Source: a bacterium (GTDB lineage Bacteria > Zhuqueibacterota > QNDG01 > JABMRT01). From it: a stretch of 38,764 nucleotides of DNA. Under the pieces are notes generated by a model. It searched no databases. It saw nothing but the letters and a program-made list of their open reading frames with translations, and was not told where the DNA came from. This document shows, in pieces, positions 7,233-16,670 of this stretch. The stretch spans positions 1 to 38,764 of the forward strand of contig DSAP01000091.1 of the NCBI GenBank assembly GCA_011046415.1, in the 5' to 3' direction. Position 1 is the first letter of the stretch. Every line of letters starts with the position of its first letter. Made by a program: the position numbers and the translations under genes.

Positions 7233-8423
7233 TTAAAGGGAAGGGTACTGCTTTTTTCCGGATCGGAACAGTTTCCTGCACAAAACAGAGCCCATAAAAC
7301 GAAAAAAGGGCAAAGGATCTCGCCAATAAAACGTTCCATGGGATTTTGCCTGAATCACATTCTGAATCCAAAGGAAATAATCACCGGCTCTTGTGTTTTT
7401 TTGCCTGATCAATGAAACCAAATCACCCGGAACATCGATCCAATAAACCTTCCTTCGTTTCCGTGGTTTGGCCTGAAATGGAAATCCCGTTAAAGATTGA
7501 TATGCAATCATCAACAAATTATCATCCAAATATTCACAAAGATCGACCTGCAGCCAGATGCGGGGATTGGTTTCAACAAAGAAGAAATCTTGTTTTCTCC
7601 GATCAAACTTGAATTCTGTGTTTGAAAACCCTGTCAGGCGGGTTTGGTCGACAAAACGAAAAACTTTTTCTTCCAATTCTTGAATTTCTTCCGTGTGCAC
7701 AGAAGTCGCGGTCCCAAAATCAACGGGATACTGCCTGATTTTTCTGACCGTATGAAATAATTTGTTACCGCCATTTAATCTGAGCAGATTGATTTCAATG
7801 TTGTTGGTCGTGTTCCCGGGAATGATCTTTTGAATAAGAAAATCAATCTTCCTGTTCATGAGCATTTGAACGGCTTTCTTTAACTCATCGGGACAGTTCG
7901 CCTGAAACCCCTTATCATTAAAATATTTCCTCCATTGATAGGATTTCCTTGATTTGATAAAGACGGGATATTCTATTTGATCGGCCGATGCTTCCATCTC
8001 TTCGCGTGATGAAACCTCAATATATTCCGGCACTTTCAATCCGGCCTTGGCGGCCGCTTCGAACTGCAGTTTCCGGTCGAGCAGAATGCCGACACTTTTC
8101 TCGGGAGGTAACAGGAAGTGGGCTCTTTCAGAAAATTCTTGCCGGTATCGATTGAGAAAAAAAACATATTCATCGGATGATGGTATCAGGACGGGTTTAT
8201 GTTTGAGGCGAGAAAGTCTGTCCTGTAAAAAAAGAAAAAGTTGTTCGGTTTGAAATAAAGGATCGGGACAATGACAGGCCTCGATTAATCTCGAGTGAAA
8301 GCCTGGTTGTGTCTTGTCATAATCATAGCCAATAACCTGAATGCCTCTTTTATGTAAAATTCGTGCCGCATTGATACTCGTCTGAAACAAGCCCAGGATG
8401 ACCACCGGATTCATATATTTCAT
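7233..8423 (-). CDS. ATP-grasp ligase-like protein
   Basis: About 396 residues from the ATG at 8423 (a GTG at 8450 is also possible; neither has a clear ribosome binding site). The N-terminus VVILGLFQTSINAARILHKR suggests a nucleotide-fold preATP-grasp domain. The central part carries ATP-grasp features: VFIKSRKSYQW for the lysine that contacts ATP and FVETNPRIW near residue 300 for the Glu/Asn metal ligands. Such enzymes join a carboxylate to an amine or thiol through an acylphosphate. In polysaccharide loci they may add amino acids to sugar carboxyl groups, but the substrate cannot be read from the sequence. It lies between the GINT1-like gene and the secreted hydrolase-like gene, with short gaps suggesting one transcript. 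Confidence 0.7.
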   Translation of the reverse strand: MKYMNPVVILGLFQTSINAARILHKRGIQVIGYDYDKTQPGFHSRLIEACHCPDPLFQTEQLFLFLQDRLSRLKHKPVLIPSSDEYVFFLNRYRQEFSERAHFLLPPEKSVGILLDRKLQFEAAAKAGLKVPEYIEVSSREEMEASADQIEYPVFIKSRKSYQWRKYFNDKGFQANCPDELKKAVQMLMNRKIDFLIQKIIPGNTTNNIEINLLRLNGGNKLFHTVRKIRQYPVDFGTATSVHTEEIQELEEKVFRFVDQTRLTGFSNTEFKFDRRKQDFFFVETNPRIWLQVDLCEYLDDNLLMIAYQSLTGFPFQAKPRKRRKVYWIDVPGDLVSLIRQKNTRAGDYFLWIQNVIQAKSHGTFYWRDPLPFFRFMGSVLCRKLFRSGKKQYPSL

Positions 8424-8456
8424 GGAAATGTCCGAATAATAATTGATCACGTATTA

Positions 8457-11258
8457 TTATTGCTCGAGTCTGACCTGAACACCCTGGGGAGGCGAAAGCC
8501 GGCTCAGTTCTGCGTCTGTATGCAATGAGAATCTGAAAAAGACCAGGTTGTCATTGTCCCAGTCGGAAGACCAGATCCAATGAACATCGTCGTCCGTCGA
8601 AATATTGGTCACGTTTCGATAGCTCGCCCACGGTGCCGCTGTCCCGTGTAGCCCCCAACTCGTGGCCTTTGGCCATGACAGATCGTCAAAAACAACGTCT
8701 TGCCAGCCAAACTGTTCAACCGTAGAGACTCTCCATGTTTCATTGCTCACATATTTTCTTCCCATAAATTCTATTTCAGCCACAAGTCCCGCAACCCCGC
8801 CCTTATCAATTCCTTTGATGGCAACGACATTCTTTCCGGGTATCGACAATACCTCATAACGGGTTCCGGTGGACCAGTTGTCTCCTGAACCGATAAACTC
8901 CCCGTTGATAAAAAGTTCATACTCATTGTCGGCTGCGGCCGTGACCACAATGGCTTCGGAAACGGCCTCATAAGTCTTTTGTGTGTTCGGTTCGATGATG
9001 TTCCCGGCGATGGACAGATCTTTCACATTCTGAACGGTCAGCCTGTAAATTTCACCGGGAGTGTGAGATGTTGTCGTCAGGACGACACGCTTGGATGTCT
9101 CATGGAGCCGGGCGAGAGAAACCATGACACCCTGGTCAATTTGATAATTTGTATGGGTTTCCGCCGTCGACCGATCGACAGGCTCATCGAAAGAAATCTC
9201 GATGGAATACATACCCGTAGCCATAACCTTGGTGATCTCAGGACCGTTCAGGTCTGCAATCGTTGAGAAATTCCCCGTCAGCGGGGTTTCACTCGCATTC
9301 CCGAAATTATCATATCCGATAATCTTGTAGGCGTACTGGGTGCTTTCAGTCAGGTTCTCGTCTTTGAAACTCGGCTTATAGCAGATGCCCGCAATTTTGT
9401 TGTTTCGAAATATTTCATAAAACATCACGGTATCACCGTCGCTGGCAGCGGGCGGTGACTGCCAGCTTAAAAGGATTGTCCTCTCGGTCGCTTCATCCAG
9501 TTTAAGCCCCGTGGGACTGAGAGGCGGGATTGTATCGATCGCCGTTCCTACATATTTGAGTTTAAAGGCATCCGCGATGACCAGACCATTTGCCTCATTG
9601 TTGATCGTCATCCGGACATCTGCATTCTTTGAGAAATAATACTGTCCCAGACTGTTCCATTGGGATAAATGTTTCGATTGATCAATGGTGCGGCTTAAAA
9701 CTTTATTGCCCTCCACGGTTAACAAGAAAGGCACATCGGTCGCCACCGATGCCGTCACTCCGGGTGCTCCGTGCCATTCAAAAAGTTCATAGACACCGGA
9801 CACGGATATTGTAGGACGATATATCGCATAACTACTGCCATCACCCGACCAGGCGTATTCGCTTAAATACTGTCCCAACCATCTGAAGCATCCGCTTCCC
9901 CATCCGCCGCCTCCACAATCCTTTGTCCATGCACCCACGATAACCGCAGGATCCGACCCGGGAGAGGTGTCGTATTCCGAGTTGTCGATTATAATATCGG
10001 TAATCACCGTCTGTTCTGAATTCACCAGAACCATCGCATCACCGAAATATCTGGGCCCTCCGCTCAATGGATTCCCATCCAAGACCCTGGAACTGAAAAT
10101 TTCCCCGGTGTTCCAGTCAGGATCCTGCCCCCCCTTAAAGGAATAGTATGGCCCATCATATTCTGCAAACTGCTTCAAACCGGCATCCGTAAATGTCACC
10201 GGTTCACCGCGGACATTGAGCACCACCACACCCTTTTCGAAAAATCTGACGAAAACGGCATCCGTCCCCACTTTCATTGTTTGATGAGCCTTCGATGTCG
10301 GCATGCCCAAATCCACTTCAAATTCATCATAATAAGACATCAGATAATGATCTTTGTATCTGATTTGATGACCGAAGAAACCATTGCCCATCAGTGCTGT
10401 ACACAGTGCGAAACGCATCAATTGAAAATCATTCCGCACATTCACAGTCTCTGAAACGTTTCTCCAGCCGGGGCAGCCGTCGATATAGATGGCCTGCGGT
10501 TCTTGCAGTGTTTCCATTAGGCTCGAATAGGTGCTGAACCCACTATACCATTTGGCTCCGGTGAATCCACCGCCGTATTCAAAAACATACCCGTTGAAAC
10601 TACTCCGATACGGCGGCAATGTGGTTCCATTAACGACAAATATCTTCTGTGGCGGTAAAGCGGCATCAAGGCCTTGAACAATCTTACCGGCGCCTTCTGT
10701 CCATCTCGCGATCACCCAGTCACGGCCGTGTTCATCATAGTCATTAATCCCGTTTCTGTCTAAATCAATATCCCTTTGGGCATCGCCCCAAGGGGCCCCC
10801 CAGAGCCCGTCGGTGGCAATTCCGTCGAATACTTTCAAATCCACCAGTTGACTCATATATTCAATGACCGCATCGCTGTACTGTTTACCCCCGACCTTGG
10901 GACAAAATTTGGTCAGATCGGCAAGCGTCGATCCTCCCCCATATATTTTTACATGTCCGCCCTGGGAATTTCTCACAATCCATTCATCGTAAAAAGTCTC
11001 CACGGCCTGTCTGCCGCCATTGATGTCGCGCGTTGCGACAATCACCGCGTTGGGATTGATTTCCTTGATAGACCGAGCAAAGCTGCTCGACGTAAACGTC
11101 GACATGATAAAATCATATTGGGCAAACCATGCCGCCGAAGCACCGCCGCCCCAGTGAAACGCCCCTGTACGTGGATATGTATTGGGGAATTGTCCCGTTG
11201 CCGATCCAAAAAACACACTGCACAGGAATCCAATCGTCCATATTTTCCATATTTTCAT
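8457..11258 (-). CDS. Secreted multidomain glycoside-hydrolase-like protein
   Basis: A 933-residue exported protein. Residues 1-22 form a signal peptide. About 25-330 resembles the putative glycosyl hydrolase group GHL15: a TIM-barrel-like region with DGIATDGLWG (145-154), a DxDxNG calcium-type loop (DLDRNGINDYDE, 165-176), KIFVVNGTT and YVFEYGGG. About 435-570 resembles the golvesin/Xly-type sugar-binding domain (GSSYAIYRP, WNSLGQYYF, VIADAFKLKYVG). It is followed by a fibronectin type III domain (about 575-665), an SbsA-like Ig domain (about 670-765) and a C-terminal beta-sandwich (about 775-910). Role inferred: cutting or trimming the polysaccharide made by the neighbouring genes, as secreted hydrolases in other exopolysaccharide loci do. 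Its ATG overlaps the stop of the upstream glycosyltransferase and follows a GGGAGG site. Confidence 0.7.
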   Translation of the reverse strand: MKIWKIWTIGFLCSVFFGSATGQFPNTYPRTGAFHWGGGASAAWFAQYDFIMSTFTSSSFARSIKEINPNAVIVATRDINGGRQAVETFYDEWIVRNSQGGHVKIYGGGSTLADLTKFCPKVGGKQYSDAVIEYMSQLVDLKVFDGIATDGLWGAPWGDAQRDIDLDRNGINDYDEHGRDWVIARWTEGAGKIVQGLDAALPPQKIFVVNGTTLPPYRSSFNGYVFEYGGGFTGAKWYSGFSTYSSLMETLQEPQAIYIDGCPGWRNVSETVNVRNDFQLMRFALCTALMGNGFFGHQIRYKDHYLMSYYDEFEVDLGMPTSKAHQTMKVGTDAVFVRFFEKGVVVLNVRGEPVTFTDAGLKQFAEYDGPYYSFKGGQDPDWNTGEIFSSRVLDGNPLSGGPRYFGDAMVLVNSEQTVITDIIIDNSEYDTSPGSDPAVIVGAWTKDCGGGGWGSGCFRWLGQYLSEYAWSGDGSSYAIYRPTISVSGVYELFEWHGAPGVTASVATDVPFLLTVEGNKVLSRTIDQSKHLSQWNSLGQYYFSKNADVRMTINNEANGLVIADAFKLKYVGTAIDTIPPLSPTGLKLDEATERTILLSWQSPPAASDGDTVMFYEIFRNNKIAGICYKPSFKDENLTESTQYAYKIIGYDNFGNASETPLTGNFSTIADLNGPEITKVMATGMYSIEISFDEPVDRSTAETHTNYQIDQGVMVSLARLHETSKRVVLTTTSHTPGEIYRLTVQNVKDLSIAGNIIEPNTQKTYEAVSEAIVVTAAADNEYELFINGEFIGSGDNWSTGTRYEVLSIPGKNVVAIKGIDKGGVAGLVAEIEFMGRKYVSNETWRVSTVEQFGWQDVVFDDLSWPKATSWGLHGTAAPWASYRNVTNISTDDDVHWIWSSDWDNDNLVFFRFSLHTDAELSRLSPPQGVQVRLEQ

Positions 11259-12481
11259 AAATCCTCCCCGTAACCGGGCTTGTTGTGTAAGATATCCGAT
11301 GTCTCAAGTCCCAGTTTCTCAGATAAGAGTGTATCATACAACCGAATAAAACCATTAAGCTGGGTTTCCAGTGAATAATGCTCCTGGATAAACTTTCGGG
11401 CCTGACGACCCATCCTTTCCATACGCTCCGGATTCCGCAATAACAAGGCCAGCGCCCGGGAAAGCGCCTCAACATCGCCGGGCGGCACCAGGAGACCCGT
11501 CACCCCACCTTGAATCACTTCGGGGATTCCTCCGACAGCGGATGCGATAATCGGCAACGAAGCGGCCATGGCTTCGAGGAGCGCGTTCGGCAATCCCTCG
11601 GTATAGGAGCATAACACAAAAAGATCCATCACGCCCAGCAGTTCGGGAATGTCTTTCCGGAAACCCAGAAAACGAATTCGATCGCCGACACCCGCCTTTT
11701 CAGCGAGTGAAAGCAACCGCTCTCTGTCCGGGCCGTCTCCTACGAATATACAGGCCATATCCGGGAAATCGTAAGCGATGCGTCTGATAGCCTGGATCAG
11801 GAGTGGATGCCCCTTATAGGATTCCAGCCTACCGACCGTCCCGATGACCGGCCAATTCCGTTCTAAGTTCAACGCTTTAAGGCAATCAGGCCGATTCTGT
11901 TTATATTTCTTCAAATCCACGCCATATGGAATCAAATCAATTTTTTGGGCTGGAATACGGCGCCATTGGATAAGACTGCGCCGAACATCTGAAGAAACCG
12001 AGACAATACGATCCATTTTCTTAGCCGCCCACCGGTAACCGATACGACGTTGAATCGGATGATGAAATACATTATTCTCATGAGAGACGGTCTCCCAGGA
12101 AATCCGGATCGGAACACGGGCCAGGATTCCGGCCATTGTACCGATGACATCGGCATAGAAGAGCGTCGTTTGGACTATTTGCGTTTTTTCTTGGCGCATT
12201 AATGAAGCAACACGTTGTACCTGCCTGAAATCAAAGGCAAAACGTTTTGAGAAAACAAAAGCAGATACGCCGATTTGTTCGAAGGCCTCGTGAAGCACGC
12301 CCCCCTGACCAACGCTGCAAATGGTCTGAACGATCCGGTTTGAATATCTCTCGTGGATCAACCGAACGAGTTCGAGCAGTTTAAGTTCCGCTCCGCCAAT
12401 TCCAAATCCATTGACAACATGCATCAGACGCACAACAGGTTTTTCAAAGCTTATTTTTTTTGTTTTTCCGGGTTCATTCAT
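11255..12481 (-). CDS. Glycosyltransferase family 4 protein
   Basis: GT-B fold retaining glycosyltransferase. The N-terminal half has the acceptor-side glycine loop (VNGFGIGGAELK). The C-terminal half has VIGTVGRLESYKGHPLL, FLGFRKDIPELL and the E-x7-E motif EGLPNALLE followed by GGIPEVI. It should transfer one sugar from a nucleotide sugar to the growing lipid-linked unit at the inner face of the membrane; donor and linkage unknown. I use the ATG at 12481 (408 residues), which leaves about 15 residues before the fold. The frame continues to an ATG at 12556, adding a Lys/Ser-rich tail with no family match; neither start has a convincing ribosome binding site. It overlaps the secreted hydrolase-like gene by ATGA. 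Confidence 0.85.
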   Translation of the reverse strand: MNEPGKTKKISFEKPVVRLMHVVNGFGIGGAELKLLELVRLIHERYSNRIVQTICSVGQGGVLHEAFEQIGVSAFVFSKRFAFDFRQVQRVASLMRQEKTQIVQTTLFYADVIGTMAGILARVPIRISWETVSHENNVFHHPIQRRIGYRWAAKKMDRIVSVSSDVRRSLIQWRRIPAQKIDLIPYGVDLKKYKQNRPDCLKALNLERNWPVIGTVGRLESYKGHPLLIQAIRRIAYDFPDMACIFVGDGPDRERLLSLAEKAGVGDRIRFLGFRKDIPELLGVMDLFVLCSYTEGLPNALLEAMAASLPIIASAVGGIPEVIQGGVTGLLVPPGDVEALSRALALLLRNPERMERMGRQARKFIQEHYSLETQLNGFIRLYDTLLSEKLGLETSDILHNKPGYGEDL

Positions 12482-12518
12482 AATCGCCGCAAGACTTATC
12501 GAAGATTTGTCGCTTTTT

Positions 12519-12756
12519 TTACAGTTTTGCCTGTCTGTTCTCGGAATTTTTTGCATCCCCTACCCGGGTATTCAGCTGCCCTGTCAAACCACGTGAGAAT
12601 ACAGCATAAACTGAGCCAAATATATTTATACAAATCATCTTAAAACCCTTTGATTTTTTCCGCCGCTGTCCGCAACAAACCCACATCAATCTGATCTTCA
12701 AATTGAACAGAAAGATCGATCGACATCCCATCTTCAAGACTTTTTTCGTCAACCAC
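12519..12756 (-). other. Two tiny coding-like ORFs between two GT4 genes, possible gene remnant
   Basis: The gap between two GT4 genes is about 270 bases. It contains a 38-codon frame (GTG at 12756, stop at 12640), whose acidic peptide includes MSIDLSVQFEDQIDVGLL. One base later an ATG at 12638 opens a 39-codon frame, stopping at 12519, with AAGGG seven bases upstream. Both read more like real protein than random DNA, but I recognise neither. They may be the decayed ends of a lost gene or small proteins. Confidence 0.25.
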
Positions 12757-13936
12757 GCATGACTTCTTCGATGATTCGGTGCCAGTCACGTGCTTTATGT
12801 GTCCATGTATGGGCTTCTCGGATTTTCTTCGCGGCCCGGCGCCCCAACGCCAGACGTAACTCTTCTTCACAGATCAGCCTTTTGATACCGCCGATCATGG
12901 CCTCTGTGTCACCCGGCGGGTAGATCAGACCATCGATTTCATGCGTAATCAATTCTTCGATCTGACCTATCTTTGAGCTGACAACAGCCTTTCCACATGC
13001 CATATACTCAAATATCTTGACCGGGGAATAGTAAAATAAGGGCAAATCCGGATAGGGTGCCAGGAGAATATCCAGAGCAGCCAGATAGGATGGAATCGAC
13101 TCATGCGGTATCAATCCGGTAAAAATAACCTGACCTTTCTGCACGTAGGGTTTCAATTGCTTTTCCAGCGTATTCTTCATCGGCCCCCCGGTCCCGATCA
13201 ACACGAAGGCGACCTGATCCTTATCGTGTAGAATTTCCTGTATGATCCGGACAAGATGGTCCATGCCATGCCAATAGTGAAAAGATCCTGAAAATCCGAT
13301 CGATATCCGGCCACCCAGATTCAATTGTCGCCGTACTGGATCTCCGTCGATATCCGGATGAAAAAAACGGACATCCGCTCCATTGGTAACGACAGACAGT
13401 TTGGAAGCCGGCACCCCCATCTGAATAAAATGTTCTTTCGCCGCCGTTGAAACACAGATCGACCGGTCGGCAAGAGAAAGCATCTTTTTTTCGAACCATT
13501 CAGCCAAGCCGAAATAGGCATAGAACTCGGGATGAAAATGATGGATCTCATAGGTACCGGCAGCATCGGCCTCGATGATCACCGGCAGATGTTTCAGGCG
13601 GCCGATCAGCAAACCGCTGAACAAAAGCATGGCGGATCGGACGATCAACAAGTCCGGTTTTTCACGCTGGACGATATGATACTCTTCGATAAAATATTTT
13701 ATATTGCTGAGAAATTGTTTGGGTTCATGCAAATATCTTGAAAGCCACCGTTTAAACCACGATCGTCTTCGATTTGTCCGTGCGTCCGTGACTTTCGGCT
13801 GACTCTTCCGCCAGTATATCTTGAGTACCCCGACCAATGGCCGCAAAGTCTCCATCAATCGTTCGGCTTTGCGTGTGGACCCGATCGACATCCCGTACAG
13901 ATCATACAGATAATTAAAATATAGAATTTTCATCAA
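12749..13936 (-). CDS. Glycosyltransferase family 4 protein
   Basis: A 395-residue GT-B glycosyltransferase. It shows DRSICVSTAAKEHFIQMG and SVVTNGADVRFFHP in the middle, ISIGFSGSFHYWHGMDHL at the start of the donor domain, and SPVKIFEYMACGKAVVSS in place of the usual E-x7-E region. It most likely adds one sugar during repeat-unit assembly. It starts ATGATG within the end of the upstream GT4 gene (stop at 13933), a tight overlap that implies coupled translation. Either ATG may be used. Donor and acceptor cannot be predicted. Confidence 0.85.
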   Translation of the reverse strand: MMKILYFNYLYDLYGMSIGSTRKAERLMETLRPLVGVLKIYWRKSQPKVTDARTNRRRSWFKRWLSRYLHEPKQFLSNIKYFIEEYHIVQREKPDLLIVRSAMLLFSGLLIGRLKHLPVIIEADAAGTYEIHHFHPEFYAYFGLAEWFEKKMLSLADRSICVSTAAKEHFIQMGVPASKLSVVTNGADVRFFHPDIDGDPVRRQLNLGGRISIGFSGSFHYWHGMDHLVRIIQEILHDKDQVAFVLIGTGGPMKNTLEKQLKPYVQKGQVIFTGLIPHESIPSYLAALDILLAPYPDLPLFYYSPVKIFEYMACGKAVVSSKIGQIEELITHEIDGLIYPPGDTEAMIGGIKRLICEEELRLALGRRAAKKIREAHTWTHKARDWHRIIEEVMRG

Positions 13937-15231
13937 TCGTCCTCTGGGGGGTTGGTCTTCTCGATGAGGTGACGGTAAACTCTCATAATTTGCCGATAAT
14001 GCAGATCCGGATGAAACAGCGCTTCGGCATGGGCCCGTGCGTTGCGGGCCATGACTCGGATCTTCATGGGATTATCCAAGAATCCTTGTATGCAACGCCG
14101 TAAAGCCATGACGTCTCCGGGAGGAAACAAATCTCCTGTTTCTCCCGACAGAATGAGCTCTGGAATTCCACCGATTGCCGCGCCGATAACCGGTGTTCCC
14201 ACGGCCAACGCCTCGTAAATGACTAACGGTGAATTTTCATACCATTCTGAAGGACACACCAGAAACTGGGCTCTTGAAACCAGTTCCTGAACCGCCTGCT
14301 TGGGCTGATTTCCCAAAAAGCTGACATGCTTCAGTTTGAAATCCGCCGCGAACTCTTCCAGTGTCGGCCTTAGCGGGCCATCTCCCACTATCTTCAGGTT
14401 CCCGTTCTGAATCCCGGCCATTGCTTTTAACAGCGTAACCAATCCCTTCTCGTGAGACAAACGCCCGACAAAAACAAAGTAATCGTCATGATCCGGTTCG
14501 TAATGGAACGCGTCCAGATCCAACGTATAGAACAGATGATGAATCCGGTTTCCCGGGATCCCGCCTTCCACCAGTTTACGCTTCATGAAATGACTGGGCG
14601 AGTGAAAGACACCCACCGTCTTGTAAATGCCGATACTCCGGTGCAGCCATGCTTCCAGGGCAATCGCCAGGCCCGCATTGCGACTCTCTCTGTGGCAACG
14701 TGTTTTTATGGGATAAAAAGGGCAACCCTTCAAACACTTTTCACAAATCTGGCCGGTTCCAGGATTATAAAGCCGATAATTGGGACAAATCAATTTGTAT
14801 TGATGAACCGTTTGGATCACCGGAATCCGGTGTTTCCTGAATGCATGGAGGATCGAAGGAGATATCTGATGATCGATCATGTGAAGATGGGCGATATCCG
14901 GCCTGTACTTTAGAATCAAGGCTTCAACGGATCGTCTCGCTTCCCGGGAATAAAATATCCGTACGGCCTGGCGGATCCTGTTCCGGAAGGAGACCGTATC
15001 ATCGTAATCAACCTGTGATACAAAGTAGGGTTCGGTCGCGGCTTCGGCATTTTCAGGATGACGCATCGCAAATGGAACGACAGTATGTCCATGCCTCTCC
15101 AAAAGCGCCGACAATTCGAACATATACCGTTCGGCGCCTCCCTTGATAAAATAATACTTGTCGACCATCAGGATCTTGAGCAGAGGATGCTTACGTTGAT
15201 TTCCACTCACATCCGTTTGATGGATTTCCAT
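13933..15231 (-). CDS. Glycosyltransferase family 4 protein with a four-cysteine cluster
   Basis: About 432 residues from the ATG at 15231 (an upstream start at 15246 lies deeper inside the flippase gene). GT-B motifs are clear: KGGAERYMFELSALL at the acceptor side, YFVFVGRLSHEKGLVTLL at the donor side, and E-x7-E as ENSPLVIYE followed by GGIPEL. Between them CEKCLKGCPFYPIKTRC gives a compact set of cysteines of the sort seen in one subgroup of polysaccharide GT4 enzymes, probably binding a metal such as zinc. It overlaps the upstream flippase gene by about 25 bases and the downstream GT4 by four, so it is expressed with them. Confidence 0.85.
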   Translation of the reverse strand: MEIHQTDVSGNQRKHPLLKILMVDKYYFIKGGAERYMFELSALLERHGHTVVPFAMRHPENAEAATEPYFVSQVDYDDTVSFRNRIRQAVRIFYSREARRSVEALILKYRPDIAHLHMIDHQISPSILHAFRKHRIPVIQTVHQYKLICPNYRLYNPGTGQICEKCLKGCPFYPIKTRCHRESRNAGLAIALEAWLHRSIGIYKTVGVFHSPSHFMKRKLVEGGIPGNRIHHLFYTLDLDAFHYEPDHDDYFVFVGRLSHEKGLVTLLKAMAGIQNGNLKIVGDGPLRPTLEEFAADFKLKHVSFLGNQPKQAVQELVSRAQFLVCPSEWYENSPLVIYEALAVGTPVIGAAIGGIPELILSGETGDLFPPGDVMALRRCIQGFLDNPMKIRVMARNARAHAEALFHPDLHYRQIMRVYRHLIEKTNPPEDD

Positions 15232-16655
15232 GAAATTTCGTCCCAAGTAAATGCCTTAAGAATAAATAAGACCATAAAATAAAGCGCTGCCGCAGTGGGT
15301 ATCACCCAGAACATTGAATGCTGCCGCGTCATGATGATCCAGAAAATCATGACACCCAACGCCCAGGGGATTTTCTTGATGCCATTAAATTCCGACAATC
15401 TGGCGATCCTGCGGCGAACCACAATCACAAATCCAATGAAAATGACCAGTTCGGTTCCCACGGCCGCTACGGCGGTTCCTATGTAGGAAAACAAGGGAGT
15501 CAAGACCACATTTAAAATGATATTGCACACGAGCCCGACAATCTGAATTTTTATCAGCTTGTCTTGCAGGTTGGTTGCCTTTAACAGGCTGGAAAGAAAC
15601 AGATTATAAAAAATCAAAGCTGCCGCCCAGATAAAAATCCGGAAAACGGGAACCGTCGGCATAAATTCCTTGCCGTAGATCAGAATCACCACGGGCTCTG
15701 CCAGAAACATGGCCCCGGCGACCATGGGAAGACTTAGAAATGTCAGATACCGAATACACCGATTGAAGATGGATTGTATCATCATGGGATCTGTCTGGTA
15801 GGCCAAAGAAACCCTGGGATACGTGGCGGCGAACAAGATAGTGGGCACTATGTTCGTGATTGTCAGAACCCGTACCGCCGCAGAATACCAACCCACCAAT
15901 TGTTCGCTGCCGATCATCGATAGAATAATAATTCCGATATAATTATATACCGTGGCAAGAATAAGGGACAAACCGAGGGGGAATCCATTCTTCAACAAAT
16001 CCCAGAGCTTCCTCCAACTGACCGGAACACCCGATAAAGACAAACCGAAAAACCGCCGTAACAGGATAAAACTGAGAATCAGACTGAAAAAACCGCTGAC
16101 GACAAACACCAGACAGAAGGCAAACAATCCCCATCCCTTCAGCAAGACAAAAATGCCCAGTGCCGTCGCCAATATCTTTTCCAAAACAATCACAATAGTC
16201 TCAAACTCCATGCGTTCAAATGCCTGGAAAACGGCAATGTTCAACTGGCTTATCGAAGTCAACACGCCATACATTGAAAAAAGAATAATCGCGATATTCG
16301 TATCCCGTGGATACCGAGTTAATCCCAGGTACAACACCAGAAACAGGATATCAACAAGAACGAGTCCCCCCTTGATCCAGAGTGCATTCCGAACGATATC
16401 GGCCGCATTGTCGCGACAACGGGCGACTTCCCGGGTGATCAAATGGTTGATACCCAGATCGTTGAGCAGGGTGACGAAGAACATCACGGTACTTGCCAGG
16501 GCGTACTTGCCAAACCCCACATCGCCCAACGCGCGTGCCGCAATCGGCAAAGTTACAAAAGCCAGAAATTTCTGAAAAAACTGGCCGATGGCAACATAAT
16601 ATGAATTCTTTTTTAAACTGGCTGTCTTCATCTTAAAACTTTTATTCGGCTGCAC
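15207..16655 (-). CDS. Wzx-type oligosaccharide flippase (first of two)
   Basis: A polytopic membrane protein of 474-482 residues with about 12-14 predicted transmembrane segments. It belongs to the MATE/MOP superfamily of polysaccharide exporters. The N-terminal VAIGQFFQKFLAFVTLPIAA and the repeated pattern of hydrophobic stretches with short polar loops are typical. It would flip undecaprenyl-diphosphate-linked repeat units across the inner membrane. The GTG at 16655 overlaps its own AAAGGAG signal, so the ATG at 16631 is an equally likely start. It lies 15 bases after the polymerase-like gene, and its 3' end overlaps the next GT4. Confidence 0.85.
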   Translation of the reverse strand: MQPNKSFKMKTASLKKNSYYVAIGQFFQKFLAFVTLPIAARALGDVGFGKYALASTVMFFVTLLNDLGINHLITREVARCRDNAADIVRNALWIKGGLVLVDILFLVLYLGLTRYPRDTNIAIILFSMYGVLTSISQLNIAVFQAFERMEFETIVIVLEKILATALGIFVLLKGWGLFAFCLVFVVSGFFSLILSFILLRRFFGLSLSGVPVSWRKLWDLLKNGFPLGLSLILATVYNYIGIIILSMIGSEQLVGWYSAAVRVLTITNIVPTILFAATYPRVSLAYQTDPMMIQSIFNRCIRYLTFLSLPMVAGAMFLAEPVVILIYGKEFMPTVPVFRIFIWAAALIFYNLFLSSLLKATNLQDKLIKIQIVGLVCNIILNVVLTPLFSYIGTAVAAVGTELVIFIGFVIVVRRRIARLSEFNGIKKIPWALGVMIFWIIMTRQHSMFWVIPTAAALYFMVLFILKAFTWDEISWKSIKRM

Positions 16656-16670
16656 TCCTTTTTTCAGAAA

